DNA of 64,000 nucleotides. Origin: an uncultured Flavobacteriaceae bacterium. GTDB lineage: Bacteria; Bacteroidota; Bacteroidia; Flavobacteriales; Flavobacteriaceae. The DNA is taken from positions 195,001-259,000 of the forward strand of contig CAJIYH010000004.1 in assembly GCA_905181615.1 (NCBI GenBank). The letters are read 5' to 3'. The position numbers were made by a program, and so were the translations under genes. Below, piece by piece: positions 34,457 to 45,200 of the stretch (positions are counted from its first letter, which is position 1; every line of letters begins with the position of its first letter). A model generated the notes under the pieces. It was given only the letters and a program-made list of their open reading frames with translations. It made no database searches and had not been told where the DNA came from.

Positions 34457-34571
34457 TTTTTGCTCAGTAGATTACTTGTCATTCGAATTGCCATTTTTTT
34501 CTCCAACTAAAAGGTCGCTCACAAGTAGGACATATTTTACTTGGAAGGTCGTTTTTTTTTACTCCTCTCAT
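34444..34571 (-). pseudogene. DUF2256 zinc-ribbon protein, mutated
   Basis: A tiny gene starts with an ATG overlapping the photolyase TGA and reads MRGVKKNDLPSKICPTCERP then FSWRKKWQFE, which is the DUF2256 pattern (CxxC followed by W-R-K-K-W). A TGA then replaces the expected Trp, and one base is missing in the second cysteine pair. Repairing both gives QVIYCSKKCKK and a TAA at 34444, the expected end with C-x3-C. DUF2256 genes characteristically sit beside photolyase and cryptochrome genes. Two separate lesions (a substitution and a deletion) support true decay. Confidence 0.7.
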
Positions 34572-35872
34572 ATTCTGTTTAAAGCAGATTTGTAGGTGGT
34601 TAAGCAACGTTCACGAGCAAACTTATGATCAACAATTGGTTGCGGGTAAGTGAGTTCTTGGAAATCAGGCACCCATTTTTCTATGTATTCAAGCTGCTTG
34701 TCAAACTTTTTAATTTGCTCTATTGGATTGAATATTCTAAAGTAAGGCGCTGCGTCTACTCCACAACCTGCTACCCATTGCCAGTTTCCTACGTTACTTG
34801 ACATTTCATAGTCCAATAGTTTTTCGGCAAAATATGCTTCACCCCACCGCCAATCGATAAGCAAATGTTTACATAAAAAACTTCCAACCAACATTCGAAC
34901 TCTATTATGCATGAAACCTGTTGCATTTAATTCTCTCATTCCAGCATCTATAAAAGGGTATCCTGTGGTTCCAGTACACCACTTTTCAAATTCTTCTTCG
35001 TTATTTCTCCAATCAATGTTTTCGTATTGAGGTTTGAAACATGTGGTTGCAGAATGAGGAAAATGCCATAATATTTGCATAAAAAATTCCCGCCAAATTA
35101 ATTCTTTAAGAAAGGTGTTGTTTTCATCATTATTAGATGCTATAGCCATTTTCCGAACACTCAGAGTTCCAAATCTAAGATGAGAGCCTGTTCGTGATGT
35201 TTGATCTAATGCAGGAAAATTACGCGTAGCTTCATAGTTAGCAATGATCTCTTCATTGAATTCAAAATCAGGATATGGAATTGAAGAAAGTTCGAACCCA
35301 ATTTCATTTAGTGTTAGTTGAGGTTGTATTACGGGGGCTAATTCTTCTAGGTAGTTTTCAGAAGGAAACTCAGGAATTCCTTCAACATTCATTTTAGCAA
35401 GCCATTTCCTTGAAAAGGGAGTGTATACTCTATATGGAGTGCCATCATCTTTTACAACTTCTGCTTTTTCGAAAATAACTTGATCTTTATAGGTTTCAAA
35501 AGCTATTCCTTTACTGGATAACAGATCTTCAATTCTACGATCTCGATCCTGGGCATAAGGCTCATAATCTCGATTGGTAATAACTTTAGAAATAGAATAC
35601 TTTTTAGTTATTTGTTCAAAAACGGCTTCGGGTTTTCCGTGATACATTCCTAAATTGCATCCGTTCTTCTTCATTGCATCCGAAATGTTTACCAAAGCCG
35701 TGTGAATCATTGATAAGCGTGCATCATTTTTATTGGCTAAATTTTCTAATATTTTGGGGTCAAATATAAAAATGGGGAGCACTTTGTGAGCAGAATTTAA
35801 GGCATGGAATAATCCAGCATTATCATCGAGCCGCAAATCTCTTCTAAACCAAAATATAGTGTATTGTTCCAC
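34568..35872 (-). CDS. phr: deoxyribodipyrimidine photolyase (class I CPD)
   Basis: This 434-residue light-driven enzyme splits cyclobutane pyrimidine dimers. It begins EQYTIFWFRRDLRLDDNAGL with the antenna-binding Rossmann domain. The FAD domain carries SRTGSHLRFGTLSVRKMA, ELIWREFFMQILWHFP, FIDAGMRELNATGFMHNRVR and the adenine pocket WRWGEAYFAEKLLDYEMSSN. The Trp electron-transfer chain region (NWQWVAGCGVDAAPYFRIFN) is present. It is intact, in contrast to the following DUF2256 and cryptochrome-DASH genes. It overlaps DUF2256 by four bases and follows the SDR gene after three bases. Confidence 0.94.
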   Translation of the reverse strand: MEQYTIFWFRRDLRLDDNAGLFHALNSAHKVLPIFIFDPKILENLANKNDARLSMIHTALVNISDAMKKNGCNLGMYHGKPEAVFEQITKKYSISKVITNRDYEPYAQDRDRRIEDLLSSKGIAFETYKDQVIFEKAEVVKDDGTPYRVYTPFSRKWLAKMNVEGIPEFPSENYLEELAPVIQPQLTLNEIGFELSSIPYPDFEFNEEIIANYEATRNFPALDQTSRTGSHLRFGTLSVRKMAIASNNDENNTFLKELIWREFFMQILWHFPHSATTCFKPQYENIDWRNNEEEFEKWCTGTTGYPFIDAGMRELNATGFMHNRVRMLVGSFLCKHLLIDWRWGEAYFAEKLLDYEMSSNVGNWQWVAGCGVDAAPYFRIFNPIEQIKKFDKQLEYIEKWVPDFQELTYPQPIVDHKFARERCLTTYKSALNRI

Positions 35873-35875
35873 TGT

Positions 35876-36574
35876 TTAATTTGTTTTCAAATCTCCAATT
35901 CCCCCGTCTAAATGAACAATTTGACCAGTCATCCACTTACTTTCATCGCTTAGTAAAAAGCGAGCAGTATGTGCAATGTCTTTAGCAGAACCTATGTTTT
36001 TTAAAGGATGGCGTTCCTTTGCCTTTTCTAGTTTAACCTCGTTATTTAAAAACTTGTTAGCTAAGGGTGTATCTGTTATTGAAGGCGCAATTGTATTAAC
36101 TCTAAATTTAGGAGCATATTCAGCTGCAAGAGATCTTGTTAAGCCCTCTATTGCTCCTTTAGCAGCTGCTACTGAAGCGTGAAAAGGCATTCCAGTTTGA
36201 ACAGCAACGGTACTGAATAACACAATACTTGCTTGCGGGCTTTCTAATAAATTTTTCAGAACTGCCTGTAAACTTTTAACAGCACCTAAAACATTAATTT
36301 CAAAATCCTTTAAAAATGTCTCTGGTTTCAATCCTTTAAATGGTCTAAGGTTTATGCTGCCTGGGCAGTAAACAAAACCGTCTAATTGATCTGGCAAAAC
36401 AGAAGTATCTAGTGGACCTTCAATAGCGTCGTACTTAATGTAATTCACTTTTTGAGTGTCAATACCTTCTGAAGTTCTGTTTGCAACAAATATAGTATTG
36501 CTGTCTTGTAGAAGTTCAACTAGTGCTTGTCCGACTCCTGAGGAACCTCCTATAATGAGAATGTTTTTATTCAT
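35876..36574 (-). CDS. SDR family oxidoreductase
   Basis: This 232-residue short-chain dehydrogenase/reductase has the cofactor motif LIIGGSSGVGQALVELL. The catalytic Ser lies near IVLFSTVAVQTGMP, and the region FHASVAAAKGAIEGLTRSLA has Lys but His-Ala-Ser in place of the usual Tyr (YxxxK is changed to HxxxAAAK-like). The end is GQIVHLDGGIGDLKT. The apparent lack of the catalytic Tyr means that redox activity is uncertain. It lies immediately after the SRPBCC gene and before the photolyase in a single minus-strand operon. Its substrate is unknown. Confidence 0.85.
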   Translation of the reverse strand: MNKNILIIGGSSGVGQALVELLQDSNTIFVANRTSEGIDTQKVNYIKYDAIEGPLDTSVLPDQLDGFVYCPGSINLRPFKGLKPETFLKDFEINVLGAVKSLQAVLKNLLESPQASIVLFSTVAVQTGMPFHASVAAAKGAIEGLTRSLAAEYAPKFRVNTIAPSITDTPLANKFLNNEVKLEKAKERHPLKNIGSAKDIAHTARFLLSDESKWMTGQIVHLDGGIGDLKTN

Positions 36575-37045
36575 TTATTTTTCTTTGTAGTTTCCAAAAA
36601 GCTCAATGAGTTTGTGATATCTGTATTCAAAAATTTCGTTTAGTTTTCCTTTCACTAATATGGGATGCGCTATGCGTCCTAATAAGCCAAAAGGTAGTTT
36701 GTAGTCAATAATATCAATCATTTCGACACCTCCTGGAATCTCTTTAATAAAATGCTTGTGATGCCATAATGCATAGGGGCCAAAACGCTGTTCATCTACA
36801 AAATACTTTTGGTCTTCTACATGAGTTATTTCCGTTACCCAGGTCGTTGGAATACCCAGAACAGGTGTAACGATATATTTAATGATCTGCCCTGCATACA
36901 TTTTAGGTTCATGTCCATCCAGTATTTTAAAACTCATATATTCCGGGGTGATTGTTTTTAAATTTCCGGGATTACTTAAAAAATCCCATGCTTCCGATAC
37001 AGAAATAGGAAGTCTTTGCGTGGTCTTTTTTTGATAAATCTTCAT
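36575..37045 (-). CDS. SRPBCC family protein
   Basis: This 156-residue protein has the polyketide-cyclase/START-like helix-grip pattern: RLPISVSEAWDFLSNPGNLK, TITPEYMSFKIL, then EMIDIIDYKLPFGLLGRIA and HPILVKGKLNEIFEYRY. Relatives are often annotated as cell-division inhibitor-like SRPBCC proteins and commonly accompany photolyase and SDR genes in Flavobacteriia. It is the first gene of the photolyase operon here; its stop abuts the SDR start with no gap. Ligand and role are unknown. Confidence 0.88.
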   Translation of the reverse strand: MKIYQKKTTQRLPISVSEAWDFLSNPGNLKTITPEYMSFKILDGHEPKMYAGQIIKYIVTPVLGIPTTWVTEITHVEDQKYFVDEQRFGPYALWHHKHFIKEIPGGVEMIDIIDYKLPFGLLGRIAHPILVKGKLNEIFEYRYHKLIELFGNYKEK

Positions 37046-37157
37046 CTACTATTTTTGTTAAAGGTACGCAATGTTTAAATATACTGTAAATATGTTAAAC
37101 AAAATTACCAATTGTTTTTCCACAACAAGTTTTAAATATTAATTCAATACAAATTCT

Positions 37158-37165
37158 TACATTTG
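37158..37165 (+). promoter_or_regulatory. candidate -7 element (TACATTTG) for the DUF2911 gene
   Basis: The octamer fits TAnnTTTG exactly and lies 27 bases before the preferred ATG at 37193. No TTG is present at the 19-base spacing. Confidence 0.4.
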
Positions 37166-37192
37166 AAATTAAATAAACCTAATTTAATAAAA

Positions 37193-38029
37193 ATGAAAAA
37201 TACAATCTTATTTTTAATGTTCCTAGCAAGTTCATTTGCTTTTGCGCAAGTGCAAACTCCCCAACCAAGTCCTTCAGCTCAACTTTCTCAGACAGTTGGT
37301 TTGACTGAGGTGACAGTTAAATATTCACGTCCAAGCAAAAAAGACCGTGACATATTTGGCGCTTTAGTTCCTTTCGGAAAAATCTGGAGAACAGGTGCAA
37401 ATCAAAATACAATTATAAGCTTTGGAGATGCAGTAACTATTGGTGATAAAGAAATCGCAGCAGGTGCCTACGCAATTTATACACGTCCTGGTAAAACTAC
37501 TTGGGAAGTATTCTTTTATAACGATATTACAAACTGGGGTAATCCTGCTGAATGGGATACTTCAAAGGTTGCAGCTTCTATAGAAGTTCCAGCTGTTGAG
37601 ACAGATGAAATGCAATCCTTTGAAATTTGGATTTCTAACCTTCATAACAATGGAGCAACTTTAAACATTGGATGGAGTACCACGATGGTTTCTGTTCCTT
37701 TTGGGGTTCCAACAGTTGCAAAGGCAACTGCTTCCATTCTCGAAGTAATGAAAAACGATCCAAAAGATCGTGACTACTATAACGCTGCGGTTTACTACCT
37801 TCAAGAAGGTCAAGACCTTAATCAGGCTAAGGCATGGATTGCGAAAGCAATAGCTGTTAATGGAGAAGCTTATTGGTACTTTCGTCAGCAATCTTTAATC
37901 CTTGCAGGATTGAATGATGTTGATGGAGCTGTTGCGGCTGCTAAATCTTCTTTAGCACTTGCAACTAAAGCTGGAAACACTGATTACATTAATTTAAACG
38001 AAGCTTCTTTAGCTGAGTGGACTAAGTAA
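37193..38029 (+). CDS. DUF2911 domain-containing secreted protein
   Basis: This 278-residue protein begins with a signal peptide (MKNTILFLMFLASSFAFAQ). The DUF2911 domain follows, with the family motifs VTVKYSRPSKKDRDIFGALV, PFGKIWRTGANQNTIISFGD, GAYAIYTRPGKTTWEVFFY and LNIGWSTTMVSVPF. The C-terminal third has a TPR-like helical hairpin region. I place the start at the ATG at 37193, because the open frame to 37163 only adds a non-signal leader. The function is unknown; the family is abundant in Bacteroidetes and is predicted to be periplasmic. Confidence 0.92.
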   Translation: MKNTILFLMFLASSFAFAQVQTPQPSPSAQLSQTVGLTEVTVKYSRPSKKDRDIFGALVPFGKIWRTGANQNTIISFGDAVTIGDKEIAAGAYAIYTRPGKTTWEVFFYNDITNWGNPAEWDTSKVAASIEVPAVETDEMQSFEIWISNLHNNGATLNIGWSTTMVSVPFGVPTVAKATASILEVMKNDPKDRDYYNAAVYYLQEGQDLNQAKAWIAKAIAVNGEAYWYFRQQSLILAGLNDVDGAVAAAKSSLALATKAGNTDYINLNEASLAEWTK

Positions 38030-38758
38030 TTTTCTTTCTTTAAGATAAACCAAGACCAATATCTTGAAAATATTCCAAAAAAAACCGGAAACTTTATTTT
38101 GGTGTCCATTAATTTATTGAAATAACTATAAGATCTAAGAGAGCTTATCTCATGGCTATGTCATATTTTTACTATGAGAGTATAATTAACGGATTAAGTT
38201 TATATTTATTCAAGCATTAACTACTAAATATTTATTGTGTAGTTATTATCAATAAATATTATTCTTTTAATAAATAATGATTTTATTTTTCAACCCGATG
38301 GCTTAATTCATAGATAAAAAATCAAACTTAAAAACCTCAAATTAGCTAAAAATATTTTTTACTTATCAAAAAAAACTGGTACATAAACTTATAATGTTTT
38401 TTTATAATTAAGCTTTTATTTTAAGGCGAAAAAAATCAGAAAAAATTTTCTACTTAAAAAAATAAAATAGGTTGCGCGTACAAAAAAGCAGTAGTAATAA
38501 ATTATAATATTTTTAACTTTTTAACTTTTTAACATTTTAAAACACATTGTTAACAACTTGACTTTATTTGATTTAAACACATAATCCGGTCTAACCAATT
38601 GATTATTAGGCCAATATTTAGTTTATTTTTTCTGTTAGGCAAAATTAATGTATGTTGATTTTAAGTGAAGTATAAATGCAGTAGTGTGAGTTGCAGGCCA
38701 AGCGATTATTTGTTCCATTTTTATATTAACAAATAAAGTTAGAAACCACAACATACAA
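38030..38758 (+). other. AT-rich non-coding stretch before the giant surface-protein gene
   Basis: About 730 bases hold no credible reading frame on either strand. The composition is extremely A/T rich. Around 38510-38540 the element TTTTTAAC occurs three times in a row, nearly in register. I see no perfect TAnnTTTG box with a spaced TTG, no tRNA and no strong terminator. The length is unusual for this compact genome and fits a complex upstream regulatory region for the surface-protein gene. Confidence 0.5.
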
Positions 38759-39244
38759 TTGAATTTTTTTATTAGAGTTATTTTATTGGCTTACTTTGTC
38801 ATTGGGACACAATCATCATTAGCTCAAAGCTCAATTATTGATGTAGTCACCCATTCAGATATTGTTACTGACAGTGATAATATTGTGGGAAATGGAGACG
38901 TTGTTGTCTTTACTACAAAAGTTACCAATATAAGTAACATTACGATTTCATCTTTAACTATTTCAAATTCATTAGTTGGGATTGATGGGAGTGTTCTTTC
39001 CCTTTCATCCCCTATAACTTTTGTTAATAATTCTGGTTCCTCTTCTGAAGGAGATTTAATCGCAGGAGAAGTATCTACATATGTATCAACTTATACTTTT
39101 GATTCAAGTGGAGTTACTGCAGGCGGTATTAGTTTAACTGTTTCAGGAACAGCCAGTACTCCTGGTAATACAAATAATGTAATTGATGTTTCTGATGATG
39201 GAGATAATTCTGACGGAAATATTATTAATGACCCAACCAAGTAG
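38759..39244 (+). CDS. N-terminal fragment of the giant surface protein: signal peptide and first repeat
   Basis: This 161-residue frame starts at a TTG and encodes a clear signal peptide (MNFFIRVILLAYFVIG, cleavage after SSLA). It continues with one beta-sandwich repeat (GNGDVVVFTTKVTNISNITI, then GTASTPGNTNNVIDVSDDGD) of the same DUF11/DUF7507-like type as the next gene. It stops at a TAG inside the phrase INDPT, exactly where each repeat hands over to the next. The frame directly after it (from 39241, one base off) continues VVINNIITLVEGTKVENYID, the start of repeat 2. A one-base indel near 39241 therefore separates the export signal from the rest of the giant gene. Confidence 0.85.
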   Translation: MNFFIRVILLAYFVIGTQSSLAQSSIIDVVTHSDIVTDSDNIVGNGDVVVFTTKVTNISNITISSLTISNSLVGIDGSVLSLSSPITFVNNSGSSSEGDLIAGEVSTYVSTYTFDSSGVTAGGISLTVSGTASTPGNTNNVIDVSDDGDNSDGNIINDPTK

Positions 39245-39264
39245 TTATTAATAATATAATAACC

Positions 39265-42200
39265 TTGGTTGAAGGTACTAAAGTAGAAAACTATATTGAT
39301 AATGATTCTAATGGTTCTATTGGTTTAGGAGATCAATTAGAATATATAATTACAGTTTATAATAATGGTGAGGAAGATCTTGAAAATATAGAATTATTTG
39401 ATATTCTTAAAGATTTAAATAACAACACATTAGCCTTAGTCGCTCCATTTACACCTCCGGGTCCAATCTTTGTTTCTTCGGATCAAGGATCTATAAATTC
39501 AAATATTCTTGTTGGAGAAACAGTTACATATAAAGCTGTTTATCTTGTTCAGCAAGGAGCTGTTGATTCAGGTGGATTAAACAATTGTTTAGATGTTCAA
39601 GTAGATGGTGTTAATTCTGGGCGAAGATTCACCGATACCGCTGACAACGGAAATGATAGCGATGGAAATTTAATAAACGATTGTACTGCATCTACAATCA
39701 CTGCGACTCCTTCGATAGAGGTAACTAAAAGTGCGATTGTTCAAGATGTCAATGGCAATAGCCAAAATGATCCTAATGATATTATAAATTACACCATTCG
39801 AATTGAAAATGATGGTGATTTAACCCTTACAGGTCTTGTTATTGCTGACACTTTTGTAGATGGAAACAGTAATAGTATTTCTCTAAACAGTGCTCCAGCT
39901 TTTTCCACTTCATCATTAGGTTCTTCAGAAGGAACTCTTCAAGTTGGTGAGGTTGCAATTTATACAGCAGCTTATACAATATCCTTAATTTCTGCAAATT
40001 CAGGATCAGTATCAAACTCATTATTGGTAACGGCAAGTTCTCCAGGGCAATCTAATAATGTTTCCGATACATCAGATGATGGTATTCAAGATGATGGCAA
40101 TATAATTGATGATCCAACAATAACTAGTCTTTCAATTAATAAAAAGATAGAAGCGACAAAAACATTTAGTATCGCAGATAATGGAAACGGTCAAAATGGA
40201 CAAGGAGATGTTGTTACTTATACAATAACTATTGAGAATACGGGGCAGATTAATGTTTCTGGAATAACCTTAGTTGATCAACTCACAAATTGTGATGGAT
40301 CTTCTATATTGACTCTTTCAAGTGGGCCAACTTGGAATTCTAATAGTGGTTCCTCTGCTCAAGGAAGTCTCGATCCAGGAGAAATAGCGAGTTATACTGC
40401 AACATACACTATAGGATCTGTTGAAATTGATTCAGGATGTATTCTTAACACAGTTACAGCAACTGCTAGTTCACCTGGTTTTACTAATGATATTACTGAT
40501 GTTAGTGATGATGGGAATGATGCTGATGGAAATTTAGTTAATGACCCAACAAGAATTGATTTTTCTGTTAATCCAGTTATAGAGGTAACAAAGACAGGAC
40601 TATTAATAGATAATGGAGATGATTTGCCAGGTGTTAGTGATACTGCAGTTTTTACAATAACTATAGTAAATACAGGTAACACAGCATTATCAACTATAAC
40701 GTTAAGTGATACATTCACAAGACTTGACGGTACTGCACTCACATTAGATTCTGGACCATCATTTAATAGCTCATCAGGAGGTTCTGCCCAGGGAACATTA
40801 CAATCAGGAGAATCAGCAACATATACAGCTAGTTACACTGTTGATGCGGCTGATGTTGCTTCAAACGCAGTTGTTAACCAGGTTACAGTATCGGCAGAGG
40901 CATTTAACGGTACAGTCATAACAGATGTGAGTGATAATGGAAATGATTTGGATGGAAATACTGAAAATGATATTACAGAAATTCGTCTTGATTACGCTCC
41001 ATTGCTTGAAGTAACAAAGACAGTCTCTGTTTCAGCAAATCCTGTCTTAGGTGATGTTGCAGTTTATTCAATAAATATTGAGAATAAGGGTAACGTTAAT
41101 CTAAACACATTAAGTATTGTTGATACTTTTGTAGGATTAGCTGGAGCATCCATTTCGTTAGATGCTGGACCTACTTTTACAAGCGCTTCACTCGGATCAA
41201 GTGAAGGTAATATAGTCAAAGGTGAGATTGCGACTTATACAGCAACTTATACTATTTCTCAAGGGGCAATAGATTCAGGTGGATTCAGGAATACAGCTGT
41301 TGTTTCTGCTCGAAATCCAGGGAGTTCTTCAACCGATGTTTCTGATGCAAGTGATGATGGTGATGATACTGATGGAAATATTACTAATGACCCAACTGAT
41401 GTTGTGATTTCTGAAGATGCTTTTTTGGAGGCTGTAAAAACATCAACATATACTGATAGTGATTCTGACAGTCAACTTTCATTTGGGGACACAGTTAATT
41501 ATTCAATTACTGTCCAAAATAAAAGTAATGTAACCTTAGATAATTTACAGCTAACAGATGATCTGCAAAATATAAGCTTAACCAGTTCCATGACTTTAGA
41601 TACTGGTCCAAGTTTTGTTAGCTCTAATTTAGGATCTTCTTTTGGTTCTCTAAAACCTAATGAAATAGCATCGTTTATAGGAACTTATTTAATAAGACAA
41701 GCCGATGTTGATGCTGGAGGTATCTCAAATCAAGTGTCAGCAACAGCTCAAACTCCAGCAAACACCGTCTTGTATGATCTCTCAGATGACAATGACGACT
41801 TTGACGAAAACACTGAAAATGATAGAACAGAATCCCCCATTACCAGAACTCCATTAATTGAGGTTACAAAAACATCAACAATAACAGATCAGGGTGACGG
41901 TCAGGTCGGTCTTGGTGATACAATCACCTATTCAATTAGTGTATTTAACGCTGGTAACCAAAATCTATCATCAGTAACTCTTGATGATTATTTTACCACA
42001 ATGAATGGGAATGCTTTGACTCTGTCTTCATCGATAACATTCGTATCCGCTTCTCTTGGATCAAATGAAGGGTCATTGCTTGTTAGTGAGACAGCTGAAT
42101 ATACTTCTACATTTATTATAAATCAAACTTCTATTGACGATGGTGGAACTTCAAATATTGTAACAGTCACTGCTGCATCTTCAAATGCAACAGTAACAGA

Positions 42201-45200
42201 TATTAGTGATGATGGTGATGATGCTGATGGAAATCTGGTTAATGACCCAACTCAAAATATATTTTCAGGTTCACTAGAATTAGAGGCTACAAAAACCTAC
42301 ACAATAACTGATTCTAATTCAGATGGAATAACTGGAATTGGAGATATAATTAATTATTCTATTGTAGTAGAGAATAAAGGTACAGAATCGCTTACGAATT
42401 TTTCAATTACTGATACACTCACTGATGCAAACGGAAATTCACTTTCATTAAATGCATCGCCTACTTCAAGTGACGGAAGTATTATAGCTCCTTTATCAAC
42501 TAAAACCTACTTGGCAAGCTATACTATTTCTCAATCAGCTCTTGATAATGGAGGTTTAAAAAATACTGCTTTGGTACAAGCAAGTAATATAGCAGGCACA
42601 ATCTATGTTACTGATATTAGTGATGATGGTGATGATAGCGACTCAAATACAGCAACAGATACTACGGACGTTATAATAGCTGCAAATTCTTCTTTAAATT
42701 TAACTAAGACTTATGTAAACATTGATAATGACAGTGACGGCGTAATTTCTTCTGGAGATAAATTAGTTTATACTTTTAGTGTTATAAATGACGGAAATAT
42801 AACACAAAATTACATTTTCATAACTGATGCAATTTCTGATTTTGACGGAAATACACTGGCGCTTGATTCGTATGCTTCACCAAATAGGCTTGCTTTTAAT
42901 TCAAATTCAAATGGATCTACTCCAGGGACATTAATCTCAGGGGAGGTAGGAACTTATACTGCAACCTATACGGTTCAAAGTGCAAATATTGCAAGCGGAG
43001 GTATATCAAATACAGCTACAGCTTCGAGTTTTGTTTATATAGACGGAAACCCTGTTATTAAAGCTGTTGACAAAAGTGATGATGGTGATGATACGGACGG
43101 TAACACTATTGACGACCCTACCCTTTCTTATTTTGGAGGCATGCCGATAATTGAAGTTACAAAGACTGCAACCTATACTGGATCAGCAGATGGAGCAGAT
43201 GTTGGAGATATAGCTGTATTTACAATTACAGTTGAGAATAAATCTACTCAAGATGTAATTCAAAATTTAACTTTTGTAGACACGCTAACAGACACTTACC
43301 TTTCTGGTAATACCATGTCATCAACAGTAACGTTTAATTCCGCTTCTGCAGGGTCTTCTCAAGGAACATTGACTATTGGGGAAACAGCTACTTATACATC
43401 GTCATATACAATAACTCAAAGTGACATCGATGCTGGAGGGCTGCGAAATAGTATAACATTTGAAGGAACTTCTGCTCGAAATCCAGTTCAAAGTGAGAAA
43501 GATGTCAGTGATGTCAGTGATAATGGAAATGATTTAGATGGAAATTTAATAGATGACCCTGTTATTTTAATTTTAGGGACAGATTCTGATGGAGACGGAA
43601 CCCCAGACTCTACTGATATTGACGATGACGGGGATGGTATTTTAGATAGAGATGAGCAATGTTTAACTTTTTTATTGGATGGAAATTCTTTTGAAAGTTA
43701 TACAGGAGCTTTCCCACCACAGTCACCAGGGAACAGAAACAGTCCTTATCCAAATATTAGTACAGCACCTCCCTTTACATCTGTTAACGGAGATGGTGAG
43801 GTTTGGAGTTCTAGTCAGGGACCTCAAGGAACAAGTTTTTCTCCACAACAAGGATTTTATTTTATTGAATTACTAACTAACGCTAGTTCTGCTAATGATG
43901 GATCATATTGGAATGAAACTTCCCTAGGCTCAAACGGAAATTATGACCGTATAATGGTTATTGAAAATGTATATCCAAACAGAACCTATAACATTAATTA
44001 CTATCAACAAGAAGGGGGTAGATTTGTAGCTACTCATGCTGGAGGTGGAGCTTCCCTTGTTCAAGTTCAATCAATGCAAACTAATTACGCAGTAAGTTTT
44101 ATTTCCACATCTACATCTAGTTGGGTTTCAAATACAGTAAGTTTTACAACCGATAGTCAAACAACTAGAGTTGCAGTATTATTCTCAGCATATTCTCCGG
44201 GGATTAATAGCTCAGTACAATTAGATGCGATTAGTATGACTGCCTCAGATTCATGCAATAATGATATTGACGGTGATGGTGTTCCAAACGGACTTGATCT
44301 TGATTCTGACAATGATGGAATTTATGATGTTATTGAATCTGGGAATGAGGCTTTAGACACTAACAATGATGGAATAATTTCTGGATTAGATACAGGTTAT
44401 TTAGACTCTGATTTAAACGGTGCGTCTGATGTTACTGAATCAAATGTGTTAAAAGATTCTGATGCAGATGGAATAATTGATGCTTTTGAATTGGATTCTG
44501 ATAATGATGGATGTAATGATGTTCAAGAAGCCGGGTATACTGATGGTAATTCTGATGGAATATTAGGAGGAAGTCCTGTAACTCAAGATTCAAATGGGAA
44601 AGTAACAAGCGGCTCTGATGGATACACCCAGCCACAAGATTTAAATATCGATTTACTTTTCGATTACAGAGATGCCGCTTACGATGTGGGTTGTTATAAC
44701 CCAGCATTAGATGTGGTTAAAACCTATACTGTATCCGACACTAATGGTAATGGGATAAACGATGTTGGAGATGTAATAAATTATACTGTTGTTGCAACAA
44801 ATACGGGAGGATTAGATCTTTTATTCACAAATACAAATGATATACTGACCTATGGTAGTAATCAAAACACCCTAACTCTTAATTGGTCCTCTACATCTAC
44901 TAGTGTTTTAGTAACACCAACTCATAATTTGTTCAAATATTCAAATTATATAGAGGATTCTAGTACATACTGGTTGGAAAATAATAATGGTCAGGCAACA
45001 CCTCAAACTGAATATGGTTATGTTCCAAATATCCCCTACTATTTTAATACAAATAGTGGAAGTTCTTACAGTGAAGTGGATCACGTTTTTACAACAGAAG
45101 GGTTTGGAGTTACAAGATCTCCATATACATATGCTGGAACTGATGCAAGAGTCCACACCTATTCAAGAGTATCAAATCAAAATAATGTCACTTATTATCA

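Noticed and set aside
9065-34571. TGA read as tryptophan (recoded genetic code), since two relics have TGA where Trp is expected
   Set aside because: Intact genes here end with TGA (for example the RNA methyltransferase, rlmD and photolyase), and the same relics also contain frameshifts and other stops.
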